Assembly (NCBI RefSeq): GCF_025950235.1
Contig: NZ_JAPDDT010000001.1
Location: 124,001-188,000, forward strand
Source: Luteolibacter arcticus
GTDB lineage: Bacteria; Verrucomicrobiota; Verrucomicrobiia; Verrucomicrobiales; Akkermansiaceae
DNA length: 64,000 bases
Direction of reading: 5' to 3'
Positions 48,488 to 57,414 of this stretch are shown here, piece by piece (the stretch's first letter is position 1; each line of letters opens with the position of its first letter). The position numbers were made by a program, and so were the translations under genes. Below the pieces are notes generated by a model. The model saw only the letters and a list, made by a program, of their open reading frames with translations. It did not search any database and was not told where the DNA came from.

Positions 48488-49377
48488 TGCGCCTGCTCCC
48501 TCGCTCCGCTGCCGTCCTCGCTCTGCTCATCTCCGCTTGTGAGAAGAAGAGCGAGTCGTCGGGTACCGGAAATGGTGCTGCGCCTGCGGCGGCTTCGCCC
48601 CGTCGTGAGCGAGAGGACCATCGCGAAGGGGAGGAAGCGGAAGCCAAGGTCGCGCTCCGGCAGGCGCTCGAGGACGCTGGGAAAGAGTCCGACCCCGCGG
48701 CCCGGGAGAAAGCCGTCGCCGCGGTCGCTTGGGATGCCATCGATGTCGATCGCGAACTCGCGCAGCAGGCCTTCGCCGCGCTCGCTCCCGGTGGGGAAGA
48801 GGCTCGCCGGTTGATCGCCCACTTTGCGATGCGCTTGGCCGACACCGACCCGGAGGCCGCGCTCGAATGGGCCCGCGGCCTGGAACAACCGGCGGAGCGT
48901 GACGATGCCCTCGGTCGCGTGGCTGCCGTGATCTCCGCCACCGACCCCCAGCGGGCTGCTGCCCTCGCGCTTGAAGAAGTCCCGGAAGGACCGCTGCGGG
49001 ATCGCACCGTCGTTCAAGTCGTGCAGCGCTGGTCCCAGTCCGCACCCGCCGATGCTGGCAAGTGGGTCGCCGCCCTTCCTGCCGGCAGGGCCCGCAGCGC
49101 CGCTCTTGAGCATCTGGCCGGCACATGGTCCGCGGCGGATGCACCCGCCTTCGCCGCGTGGGCGTCCAAGCAAGAGCCCGTGCTTCCCGAGGTGACCACC
49201 GCGATTGCCAGCTCCCTGCGCACCATCCGCGATGACGCCGAGCGGACCAAACGCCTCGCCGCCTTCACCGATCCCGATTTCCGCGGGCGGATCGAAGCGG
49301 AACTCAGCAGGGCCGCCCTGCAATTGCCCCACGTCGTGCCCGCGAATCGGCCGGAAAACGTGCCGCCCGCGAAGTAG
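48487..49377 (+). CDS. helical-repeat lipoprotein coupled to giant protease 2
   Basis: 296 residues; ATG 48487 shares its A with the preceding stop (TGATG), so translation is coupled. Lipobox LISAC follows MRLLPRSAAVLALLISACEK. A charged linker is followed by alpha-helical hairpins rich in Ala, Glu and Trp: MRLADTDPEAALEWARGLEQ, RDDALGRVAAVISATDPQRA, RTVVQVVQRWSQSAPADAGK, ALEHLAGTWSAADAPAFAAW. The repeating W-A-x-x-D-P pattern resembles Sel1/HEAT-like helical repeats common in Verrucomicrobia secreted proteins. Coupling suggests an envelope partner, chaperone or inhibitor for the protease, but that is inference from position only. Confidence 0.65.
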   Translation: MRLLPRSAAVLALLISACEKKSESSGTGNGAAPAAASPRREREDHREGEEAEAKVALRQALEDAGKESDPAAREKAVAAVAWDAIDVDRELAQQAFAALAPGGEEARRLIAHFAMRLADTDPEAALEWARGLEQPAERDDALGRVAAVISATDPQRAAALALEEVPEGPLRDRTVVQVVQRWSQSAPADAGKWVAALPAGRARSAALEHLAGTWSAADAPAFAAWASKQEPVLPEVTTAIASSLRTIRDDAERTKRLAAFTDPDFRGRIEAELSRAALQLPHVVPANRPENVPPAK

Positions 49378-49551
49378 CACGATTCATGGGGAGGAGAGGG
49401 AAGGCGAGGGTTGGAGGGAGATCCGAACCGGATAAGTTCCGACGAGGAAAAGAGCCGTCGGTTCAATTGCATTCGTATTCCCGGCCCATGGTGTTTTTGG
49501 GCTTCTCGCCGATGTCGGGGGGCTTACGTTCTGCGGAGAAACTCCTGCTAG

Positions 49552-51120
49552 ATGGCCGAAGACCACAAAAAGACCCTGCAATCCCAGCTCTGGAACATCG
49601 CCAATACCCTGCGGGGGAAAATGGGAGCCGACGAGTTCCGCGACTACATCCTCGGCTTCATCTTCTACAAGTACCTCTCGGAGCGGATGCACCTCTTCGC
49701 CGACGAGATCCTGAAGCAAGACGAGATCCGGTTCGACGCCATCGACGAGGGCAGCGCGGCCGGGCAGAAGATGCTCGCGGAAATCCAGGAGGAATCCGTC
49801 GATCGGCTCGGCTACTTCCTCAAGCCCTCGGAGCTCTTTCACAAGGTCGCGGAGAAGGGGGCGCAGAAGGCGAACAACTTCATCCTCGAGGACCTCACCG
49901 CCATCCTCAAGCACATCGAGGCCAGCACCATGGGCCACGACAGCGAGGACGACTTCGAGGGCCTGTTCGAGGACCTCGACCTCGGCTCCTCGAAGCTCGG
50001 CAAGACCGAGAATCAGAAGAACGAACTCGTCGCCAAGGTGCTCGCCCATCTCGACAAGATCGACTTCCGCCTCGCCGATACCGAGGCCGACGTGCTGGGC
50101 GATGCCTACGAATACCTCATCGGCCAGTTTGCCAGCGGCGCGGGGAAGAAGGCCGGCGAGTTCTACACCCCGCAGGAGGTCAGCACCATCCTCGCGAAGA
50201 TTGTCACCACCGGGAAAAAAAGCCTCAGGAGTGCCTATGACCCCACCTGCGGTTCCGGGTCGCTGCTGCTGCGGGTGGCGAAGGAGGTCGAGGACGTGGG
50301 CCATTTCTACGGGCAGGAGATGAACCCGACGACCTACAACCTCGCCCGCATGAACATGATCCTGCATGGTGTGCACTATCAGCGCTTCGACCTGAAGAAC
50401 GAGGATACGTTGGAGCACCCCGCACCGGAGCACGCCGGGCTCCGCTTCGAGGCCATCGTTGCGAATCCGCCTTTCTCCGCGAACTGGTCCGCCAGCGCCA
50501 TCCATGAGAACGACGACCGCTTTTCGCCCTACGGCCGCCTCGCGCCGAAGACGAAGGCCGACTTCGCCTTCGTCCAGCATATGGTCCACCACCTCGACAG
50601 CGGCGCCACCATGGCTTGCGTCCTCCCGCACGGCGTGCTTTTCCGCGGCGCGGCGGAGGGCCACATCCGCAAGTACCTCATCGAGGATTGCAACTACCTC
50701 GACGCCGTCATCGGCCTCCCGGCCAACATCTTCTACGGCACAAGCATCCCCACCTGCATCCTCGTGCTGAAAAAACAACGCGAGCACCCCAACGACATCC
50801 TCTTTATCGACGCCAGCCAGCACTTCGAGAAAGTCGGCAATCAAAACCAGCTCCGCCCCGAGGACATCGAGCGCATCGTCAGCACCTACCGGAAGCGCGA
50901 GAGTATCGAGAAATTCAGCAAGGTCTCCGAGAGCAGCGAGGTGGAAGCCAACGACTACAACCTGAACATCCCACGATACGTCGATACCTTCGACGCCGAG
51001 GACGCGGTGGATTTGGACGAAGTCGCGGAGAAGCTTGCTGCTTTGGAAAAAGACATGGGTGATGCCAATAAGGTGGTCGCAGTGCTTTGTGCGGAGTTGG
51101 GGATTAAAGCGCCGTTCTGA
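49552..51120 (+). CDS. hsdM: type I restriction-modification system DNA methyltransferase subunit
   Basis: 522 residues, standard length. N-terminal HsdM domain (LWNIANTLRGKMGADEFRDY; ILGFIFYKYLSERM). SAM motif I is YDPTCGSGSLLLRV (D230) after GEFYTPQEV, and catalytic motif IV is NPPF (N305), an N6-adenine methyltransferase arrangement. It methylates host DNA in complex with HsdS and supports restriction with HsdR. It is first in a five-gene rightward operon; its stop overlaps hsdS by one base (TGATG). No promoter is confidently visible in the 174 bp upstream. Confidence 0.96.
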   Translation: MAEDHKKTLQSQLWNIANTLRGKMGADEFRDYILGFIFYKYLSERMHLFADEILKQDEIRFDAIDEGSAAGQKMLAEIQEESVDRLGYFLKPSELFHKVAEKGAQKANNFILEDLTAILKHIEASTMGHDSEDDFEGLFEDLDLGSSKLGKTENQKNELVAKVLAHLDKIDFRLADTEADVLGDAYEYLIGQFASGAGKKAGEFYTPQEVSTILAKIVTTGKKSLRSAYDPTCGSGSLLLRVAKEVEDVGHFYGQEMNPTTYNLARMNMILHGVHYQRFDLKNEDTLEHPAPEHAGLRFEAIVANPPFSANWSASAIHENDDRFSPYGRLAPKTKADFAFVQHMVHHLDSGATMACVLPHGVLFRGAAEGHIRKYLIEDCNYLDAVIGLPANIFYGTSIPTCILVLKKQREHPNDILFIDASQHFEKVGNQNQLRPEDIERIVSTYRKRESIEKFSKVSESSEVEANDYNLNIPRYVDTFDAEDAVDLDEVAEKLAALEKDMGDANKVVAVLCAELGIKAPF

Positions 51121-52313
51121 TGAATTGCCCCAACTTACGATTCAAAGACTTCGACAGCGATTGGAAATTCGTCCGCTTCGGCGACGAGTTGATCGAGTCG
51201 AAGCTTGGGGGGAACTACGCAAATTCCGAGAAGGCTACGGATCATCCATTGATCAAGATGGGCAACCTCGGCAGAGGCGAAATGAACCTCCGCAAGATCG
51301 AATACATTGAAGAGGGAGAGCCAATCAATCCGGACGATCAGATAAAAGACGGTGATCTGTTTTTCAATACGCGGAACACCTTAGATTTGGTCGGAAAGGT
51401 TGCGATCTGGAGGTCCGAATTGCCAAGAGCATACTACAATTCGAACCTCATGCGGATCACGTTCGCCTGTAACCATTTCATGAATTACCGGCTGAACTCG
51501 TATGAAGGGGTGAAAGCCTTGCGACGTCTTGCCACCGGCACCACGAGCGTGGCTGCCATCTATACGCGGGATCTTCTCCAAATGAGGATCGCGATTCCCA
51601 CTCTCCCCGAGCAGCAGAAAATCGCGAATTTCCTGACAGCGGTGGATGGGCTGATTGCGCAACTGAGCCAAAAGAAAGCCCTGCTGGAGGCCTTCAAGAA
51701 AGGCGTGATGCAACAGCTCTTCAACCAAGTCCTCCGCTTCCAAGACGACCAAGGCAACGACTTTCCCGATTGGGAGGAAAGGACGCTGGGAGACTTCTGC
51801 TCCTGCTTTTCGGGCGGAACACCTTCTAGCGGCAAACGGGACTACTATGGCGGGTCGATTCCGTTCATTAGGTCGGCAGAAATTGGGGCGGACAGCACCG
51901 CCCTGTTCTTGACGGAGAAAGGGCTAAAGGAATCTGCAGCAAAGATGGTGGAAGTCGGCGATCTCCTTGTCGCGCTTTACGGTGCCAACAGCGGAGAGGT
52001 AGGGATTTCGAAGGTCAAGGGCGCGATTAATCAAGCAATCCTTTGTGTCAGGACGAAGCAATCGGTTCTTTTCTTATACTTCTGGTTAGAGTATTCAAAG
52101 CAGACAATCGTTAGCACCTATCTCCAAGGAGGTCAGGGTAATCTCTCGGGGAGGATCGTGCAATCGCTCGATGTCGCGCTGCCCTCCCTTCCCGAGCAAA
52201 TTAAGATCGCCAACTTCCTCATCGCCCTCGACCGGAAGATCGAAGCCGTGGCGATGCAGACAGCCCACATGAAGACGTGGAAGAAAGGATTGCTCCAGCA
52301 GATGTTCGTCTAG
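51120..52313 (+). CDS. hsdS: type I restriction-modification system specificity subunit
   Basis: 397 residues with two target-recognition domains (about 1-150 and 210-350). Each is followed by a conserved helical spacer: LPEQQKIANFLTAVDGLIAQ and LPEQIKIANFLIALDRKIEA. The second TRD opens with DWEERTLGDFCSCFSGGTPS, typical of this family. It sets the bipartite recognition sequence of the complex, which cannot be read from sequence alone. The TRDs are AT-richer than the flanking hsdM, as usual for exchanged specificity modules. Confidence 0.95.
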   Translation: MNCPNLRFKDFDSDWKFVRFGDELIESKLGGNYANSEKATDHPLIKMGNLGRGEMNLRKIEYIEEGEPINPDDQIKDGDLFFNTRNTLDLVGKVAIWRSELPRAYYNSNLMRITFACNHFMNYRLNSYEGVKALRRLATGTTSVAAIYTRDLLQMRIAIPTLPEQQKIANFLTAVDGLIAQLSQKKALLEAFKKGVMQQLFNQVLRFQDDQGNDFPDWEERTLGDFCSCFSGGTPSSGKRDYYGGSIPFIRSAEIGADSTALFLTEKGLKESAAKMVEVGDLLVALYGANSGEVGISKVKGAINQAILCVRTKQSVLFLYFWLEYSKQTIVSTYLQGGQGNLSGRIVQSLDVALPSLPEQIKIANFLIALDRKIEAVAMQTAHMKTWKKGLLQQMFV

Positions 52314-52329
52314 CGCTACCTATCGAGCC

Positions 52330-53061
52330 ATGACGCTGACTCAAGAACTTCTGAATCGCCTTCCAACGAGGTTTAATGACTTCGACTATTATCAGGTCAT
52401 TGTGGGAAAGATTACAGAAAATCAGACGGCCAATCCGGACATTGCAATCGAAAGTTGCAAGTCGTTGGTGGAGGGGATTTCCAAATCGATTCTAAAGCAC
52501 ACCGACAAGACCTACAGAGATAATCAGAGGCCCACCGAAGAGCTTGCTCCTCTTTTCAAAAAGGCTGTGAACGCGCTGGCGGGCAGAGGGGCGAATATCG
52601 AGGAGAAATTCACTAAGGCTGTTGGGAATTTCGTTCACCAACTTGGTTCCGTCAGGAACGAACGAGGAGATATCTCCCACGGGAAATCAGCGCCCAAACT
52701 GATCAAAAGCACCCCACATTTTGCAAGCCTCGTCGTCCAGGCGACTGATGGGCTCTCGTCATTTCTGTTGCATGAGTTGTTTGCGTTGGATCTCAGCGAC
52801 GTCATACCCCTTGAGTATGCCGACAATCCTGATTTCAACGATTCCTTGGACGATCTATACCCGATTCAGGGCAGACTGAGTTACAGCCGAGCTTTGTTCG
52901 ATCAGGATTTCGTGGCCTACGAAGAGCAGCTTGAAGATTTCAAAGCCGAGCAGGAAGAGCTGCGAGAAGAGGAAATGCGTGCAGACGCATACATGGATTA
53001 CGTCATCGATATGAAAGCCGAGCCTTCGCCCGACGAGGATGCTCCCGACCCAGAGGAATAA
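52330..53061 (+). CDS. abortive-infection-like protein embedded in the hsd operon
   Basis: 243 residues, cytoplasmic, 16 bp after hsdS and 7 bp before hsdR. The middle contains an Abi C-terminal-type motif: FVHQLGSVRNERGDISHGK (R109 to K119), preceded by a helical part (ESCKSLVEGISKSILKHTDK). The C-terminus is a strongly acidic helix (EEQLEDFKAEQEELREEEMR; EPSPDEDAPDPEE). The RN..GD.SHGK motif recurs in Abi-like proteins next to restriction systems. Composition is lower in GC than hsdM and hsdR, suggesting an inserted module. Possible roles are a back-up suicide effector or a regulator of HsdR. Confidence 0.65.
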   Translation: MTLTQELLNRLPTRFNDFDYYQVIVGKITENQTANPDIAIESCKSLVEGISKSILKHTDKTYRDNQRPTEELAPLFKKAVNALAGRGANIEEKFTKAVGNFVHQLGSVRNERGDISHGKSAPKLIKSTPHFASLVVQATDGLSSFLLHELFALDLSDVIPLEYADNPDFNDSLDDLYPIQGRLSYSRALFDQDFVAYEEQLEDFKAEQEELREEEMRADAYMDYVIDMKAEPSPDEDAPDPEE

Positions 53062-53068
53062 CCAACTC

Positions 53069-55930
53069 ATGTCAGTTCCCTTTACCCTAGCCGAACAGGT
53101 GCTGGAGGACGCGCTGGTCGCCCAGCTCGGCGGCATGGGCTACGCCAATGCCCCGGTGACGGACGAGGCCTCGATGCTGGCGAATTTGAAGGCGCAACTG
53201 GAGGCCTTCAACGGGATGACGCTCACGGCGGGCGAGTTCGTGCAGGTGATGCACCACCTCACGAAAAGCGCGGGCGTGTTCGAAAAGGCGAAGATCCTGC
53301 GCGACCGGATAAAGCTGAATCGCGAGGACGGCACGACGGCGTATCTGGAATTTTTCGACAGCGCAGATCCGCAACGCAACCGCTGGCAGGTCACCCAGCA
53401 GGTGACGGTGGAGGGCCGATACCAGAACCGCTACGATGTGACGCTGATCGCGAACGGCCTGCCGCTGGTGCAGATCGAGCTGAAGCGGCGCGGGCTGGAG
53501 ATGAAGGAGGCCTTCAACCAGATCCAGCGCTACCATAAGCACAGCTACTGGAGCGGCGCGGGGCTCTACCACTTCGTGCAGATTTTCGTGATCTCCAATG
53601 GGGTGAACACGAAGTTCTACGCCAACGCGCGGCGGCAGTCCTTCAAGCAGACCTTCTACTGGGCAGCGGAGGACAACAAGACGATCCGCGAGCTGACGCC
53701 CTTTGCCACAGCCTTCCTCGACCGCGGGCACCTCGGCGCGATGGTCGGGAAATACATCGTGCTGAACGAGACGGACAAGATCCTGATGGTGCTGCGTCCG
53801 TACCAATACTACGCGGTGGAGCGGATCGTGGAGCGGGTGAAGACTCCGCCCGCCACGAAGGCGAACGGCTACATCTGGCACACCACGGGCAGCGGCAAGA
53901 CGCTGACTTCCTTCAAGGCGGCGCAGATCCTCACCGGACTTCCGGAGATTCACAAGGTCGTCTTCGTGGTGGACCGGAAGGACCTCGACTACCAGACCAT
54001 CAAGGAATTCAACGGCTTCAGCAAGGGTAGCGTGGACAGCACGAACAACACGCAGAAGCTGGTCGCGCAGTTCACCGACGACACGAAGCTGATCGTGACC
54101 ACGCTGCAGAAGCTGAACACGGCGATCAGCAAGGCGCAGTTCCTCGCGCAGATGGCGGGGCTCCAGGGTGAGCGGATCATCTTCATCTTCGACGAGTGCC
54201 ACCGCAGCCAATTCGGCGAGACGCACCAGCGGATCACGGCGTTTTTCCGGAATCACCAGATGTTCGGCTTCACCGGAACGCCCATCTTCGCCGACAACGC
54301 GGCGACCAAGGACGGGAAGAAGCACACGACGAAGGATCTCTTCCACGATAAGCTGCACAGCTACGTGATCACCGACGCGATCAAGGACGAGAACGTGCTG
54401 AAATTCGCCGTCGAGTACGTGGGCCGCTACAAGAAGAAGCCTGGCAGCGCGACGGAGGTGGACATCGAGGTGGAGGGGATCGACACCAAGGAGCTGATGG
54501 AGTCGCAGCAGCGGCTGGAGAAGATCGCCGATTACATCATCGAGCAGCATCCGGTGAAGACGCGGAACAAGGAATTCACGGCGATGATGTGTGTGAGTTC
54601 GGTGGAGGTGCTGATCAAGTATTACGAGCTCTTCGCGAAGCGGAAGGCCGAGGGGAAACACAAGCTGCGCATCGCGACCATCTTCAGCTACACCAGCAAC
54701 GAGGAGGACAAGGACGCCGACGGCATCCTCGACGAAGGCGGGGAGATCATCGGCGGCGAGGGCGGCGATCCGCATACGCGGGACAAGCTGGAAGGCTTCA
54801 TCGGTGACTATAACGGGATGTTCGCCACGAACTTCTCCACGCGGGACACGCAGAGCTTCTACAACTACTACCAGGACATCGCCAAGAAGGTGAAGGAGCG
54901 GAAGGTGGACATCCTGCTGGTGGTGAACATGTTCCTGACTGGCTTCGACAGCAAGACGCTGAACACGCTCTACGTGGACAAGAACCTACGTTTCCACGGG
55001 CTGGTGCAGGCCTACTCTCGCACGAACCGCATCCTCAACGAGGTGAAGTCGCAGGGGAACATCGTGGTCTTCCGCAATCTCAAGAAGCGGACGGACGAGG
55101 CGATCGCGCTCTTCTCCAACGTGAAGGCGAAGGAGGAGATCTTCATCCCGCCGTACGAGGACTACGTGAAGCAATTCAACGCGGTGGTGGTGGACCTGCT
55201 GACGCTGGTGCCGACGGTGAAGAGCGTGAAGGACCTGTCGGACGAGGAGGCGGAGCTGAAATTCGTGAAGATCTTGCGCGAGCTGATGCGGCTGCGGAAC
55301 ATCCTGGAGTCCTTCGCGGAATTCGAGGACGACGACCTGGCCCTACCCGCCCAGCGTTTCGCCGACTACCGGAGCGCCTATCTGGATCTCTACGACAAGG
55401 TCAAGACGGACCACACGAAGGAGAAGGCATCGATCCTCGACGATGTGGACTTCGAGCTGGAGCTGCTCCACCGCGACGTGATCAACGTCCAATACATCCT
55501 GACCCTGCTCGCCCGCCTCTACGATGCGGATGAGAAGGAAGCACCGGCGATGCGGAAGCTGATCCTGGACACGGTGGCCGGTGATCTGGAACTGCGGAGC
55601 AAGCGGGAGCTCATCGAGAAATTCATCGAGAGCAGCCTTCCGCAGGTAGGAAGCGCCGCGGAGATCCCGGAGTGCTTTGAGGACTTCTGGGAGAAGGAGC
55701 GGGTGGAGGCCTTCGACCAGCTTTGCAAGGAGGAGCAGCTCGACGCGGACAAGCTGAAGCAGGTGATCGACCGATACGTTTACACCGGCAAGCAACCCTT
55801 GCCGGACCCGGATATCGTCGATCTCATCGCCCGCCCGCTTAAGCTTGCGGAGCGCGGCCCCACGAAGAAGCGCGTGCTGGAGAAGGTGATCGATTTCGTG
55901 ACGACATTCATCAAGGGATTCGCGGCGTAA
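53069..55930 (+). CDS. hsdR: type I restriction-modification system endonuclease/translocase subunit
   Basis: 953 residues. The nuclease core is intact: D123 in NRYDVTLIANG and E137-x-K139 in LVQIELKRRG. Motor motifs: Walker A HTTGSGKTLTSFKAA (about 271-285), DEAD-like IFDECHRSQF (D375) and motif III FGFTGTPIF, then superfamily 2 motifs in LLVVNMFLTGFDSKTLNTLY and YSRTNRILNE. It translocates and cleaves unmodified DNA in complex with HsdM and HsdS. The start at 53069 (MSVPFTLAEQVLEDALVAQL) is preferred over an upstream in-frame Met that would overlap the Abi-like gene. It overlaps the next gene by one base (TAATG). Confidence 0.96.
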   Translation: MSVPFTLAEQVLEDALVAQLGGMGYANAPVTDEASMLANLKAQLEAFNGMTLTAGEFVQVMHHLTKSAGVFEKAKILRDRIKLNREDGTTAYLEFFDSADPQRNRWQVTQQVTVEGRYQNRYDVTLIANGLPLVQIELKRRGLEMKEAFNQIQRYHKHSYWSGAGLYHFVQIFVISNGVNTKFYANARRQSFKQTFYWAAEDNKTIRELTPFATAFLDRGHLGAMVGKYIVLNETDKILMVLRPYQYYAVERIVERVKTPPATKANGYIWHTTGSGKTLTSFKAAQILTGLPEIHKVVFVVDRKDLDYQTIKEFNGFSKGSVDSTNNTQKLVAQFTDDTKLIVTTLQKLNTAISKAQFLAQMAGLQGERIIFIFDECHRSQFGETHQRITAFFRNHQMFGFTGTPIFADNAATKDGKKHTTKDLFHDKLHSYVITDAIKDENVLKFAVEYVGRYKKKPGSATEVDIEVEGIDTKELMESQQRLEKIADYIIEQHPVKTRNKEFTAMMCVSSVEVLIKYYELFAKRKAEGKHKLRIATIFSYTSNEEDKDADGILDEGGEIIGGEGGDPHTRDKLEGFIGDYNGMFATNFSTRDTQSFYNYYQDIAKKVKERKVDILLVVNMFLTGFDSKTLNTLYVDKNLRFHGLVQAYSRTNRILNEVKSQGNIVVFRNLKKRTDEAIALFSNVKAKEEIFIPPYEDYVKQFNAVVVDLLTLVPTVKSVKDLSDEEAELKFVKILRELMRLRNILESFAEFEDDDLALPAQRFADYRSAYLDLYDKVKTDHTKEKASILDDVDFELELLHRDVINVQYILTLLARLYDADEKEAPAMRKLILDTVAGDLELRSKRELIEKFIESSLPQVGSAAEIPECFEDFWEKERVEAFDQLCKEEQLDADKLKQVIDRYVYTGKQPLPDPDIVDLIARPLKLAERGPTKKRVLEKVIDFVTTFIKGFAA

Positions 55931-56904
55931 TGGCGAAGGTTACCGTCAATATCCGAAACTTCAAAGGCGCTTACGCTCACCTGAACGGCGAGCAAAGTAT
56001 CGAGGTGTCCCGACGGGCGATCTTGCGGGCGTCATTGACGTTGGGGTTCCAAGATTATGGTGGATACTTGGCCTCGAAACCTCGACTGAGAACGCATCGC
56101 TACCTTTCAGGGCTTACGGCGCTAAATTGCCTGAATCAAGTGGCAGGCAATTGGGTCCTCGACGACTTTTTCGAAGATCTCGACGGTTCAGAAAAGAACC
56201 CCGAAAGCTACGGACATGGAATGATCTTCGCTAAGCTCGTCGCTGAGCGGTTTCTAGGCGTTCCTTGGCTGGCCCACGTGGATGACATGAAGAAAAAGGG
56301 CCTGTTGAAGACGACGGCAACAACTAGGGAGCGCGGCGACATGGGGGGGCGTTGTAATCAGGGACATTGGCACGTGATCGAAGCCAAGGGAAGATCTAGC
56401 TCTTACCCATCAAAGGTTGTCGAGGACGCGAAGCATCAGGCCGCTTGCGTCAAGAGCGTTACAAAGAAGAAGCCCCGGACCAACTCGGCATGCATAGTGT
56501 CCCTGTGGACTGATCCAATCGATGTTTTGCTGGATGATCCTCCTGCGGAGGGGGCGACGTCTTGGGATTTTGAAGAGAGCGACTTTTGGAAGCACTACTA
56601 TGGCAATTTGGCGGCCTATATTCGTGACGCGCCGCAAGAAGCTCCCTTCCCGACGATTTTTGAAGACTACGTTTTCACCTCATTGTCTCCGTTTCTGGAG
56701 GAGTTGAGCCCGGAAGTGAGAAAGGCTTTCTCGCCATTGCCGGAGATCATCGGACTCCCAAGGAAAATTGTTTCCGATCCAGCCGCCGCGGGAGAGCTTT
56801 TCGAAGGCCGGCCACTAGAGGAGTTCAGCCAGATCGCACCCGATGGGGTGGCTTTGCTTGGGCCTTTTGGGAGAGTCGAGAGATTAAGTAGACCTGAGAT
56901 GTAA
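55930..56904 (+). CDS. candidate PD-(D/E)XK-like nuclease coupled to hsdR
   Basis: 324 residues, no signal or membrane helix. ATG shares its A with the hsdR stop (TAATG). The segment around 130-156 reads ERGDMGGRCNQGHWHVIEAK then GRSSS: D137, E151 and K153 have the same D-x13-E-x-K spacing as the HsdR nuclease core (D123/E137/K139). The EAKGRSS strand resembles restriction-endonuclease-fold proteins. No helicase or methylase motif is seen. Lower GC than hsdR and hsdM. I do not recognise a named family; a nuclease role is inferred from three residues, spacing and coupling to hsdR, and it may instead be a modulator of restriction. Confidence 0.5.
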   Translation: MAKVTVNIRNFKGAYAHLNGEQSIEVSRRAILRASLTLGFQDYGGYLASKPRLRTHRYLSGLTALNCLNQVAGNWVLDDFFEDLDGSEKNPESYGHGMIFAKLVAERFLGVPWLAHVDDMKKKGLLKTTATTRERGDMGGRCNQGHWHVIEAKGRSSSYPSKVVEDAKHQAACVKSVTKKKPRTNSACIVSLWTDPIDVLLDDPPAEGATSWDFEESDFWKHYYGNLAAYIRDAPQEAPFPTIFEDYVFTSLSPFLEELSPEVRKAFSPLPEIIGLPRKIVSDPAAAGELFEGRPLEEFSQIAPDGVALLGPFGRVERLSRPEM

Positions 56905-56994
56905 GGACGGCGGGTTGCACGGGAATACCCCTAAGAATCTCCCTCAAATCGTGCTCCCCATGGCGGTGGAGTTGCGCTACATTCCATCGTTCCC

Positions 56995-57366
56995 ATGGAG
57001 GAAGAGACCGATACCTACCTTTGCCCTGGTTGCGACCGGGAAGTCCGCGTTGGGTCGCGGGGGTGCCCGCATTGCAACGCCGATGCGCCGGGCAAGCGGC
57101 TGCTTCGGAAGAAGCAGCGGCCGAAGGCGGCGGCGAAGCGGGCGCGGGTCCGGAAGAGTTGGGAGCAGGATCCGAGCTACGACGGGCTGGATTTGCCGGA
57201 CGAGGACTTCGATTATGACGACTTCGTGGCGAGGGAGTTCGGGCACAAGCCACACCGGAAGATCGGGATCAAGTGGTACTGGTGGGTGACGGCGATCGTG
57301 GTGGTGGTGTTGATCGTGCTGGCGGGGTTTGAGTTGGGAGGGTGGGGGAGAAATGCTTGGAAGTGA
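56995..57366 (+). CDS. zinc-ribbon protein with C-terminal membrane anchor
   Basis: 123 residues. An N-terminal zinc ribbon CPGCDREVRVGSRGCPHC gives two CxxC pairs. A basic linker (GKRLLRKKQRPKAAAKRARV), an acidic patch (LDLPDEDFDYDDF) and a C-terminal helix WVTAIVVVVLIVLAGFEL follow. The topology places the ribbon in the cytoplasm. Similar tail-anchored zinc-ribbon proteins are common in Verrucomicrobia and Planctomycetes with unknown role. It lies 90 bp after the defence operon but its composition matches the host, so it is probably outside that module. Confidence 0.65.
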   Translation: MEEETDTYLCPGCDREVRVGSRGCPHCNADAPGKRLLRKKQRPKAAAKRARVRKSWEQDPSYDGLDLPDEDFDYDDFVAREFGHKPHRKIGIKWYWWVTAIVVVVLIVLAGFELGGWGRNAWK

Positions 57367-57414
57367 AGAAGAGTGCCGGGTGATCGGTGATCAGTGATCG
57401 GTGGAAGAATGAAT

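Noticed and set aside
49455..49500. tRNA T-arm-like GGTTCAATT upstream of hsdM, considered as an attachment site
   Set aside because: The T-stem cannot pair and no other tRNA arm is present; no integrase gene or second att-like copy was seen.
53087..54775. 562-codon antisense frame under hsdR
   Set aside because: Leu/Val/Arg/His-rich shadow; the sense strand carries all HsdR motifs.
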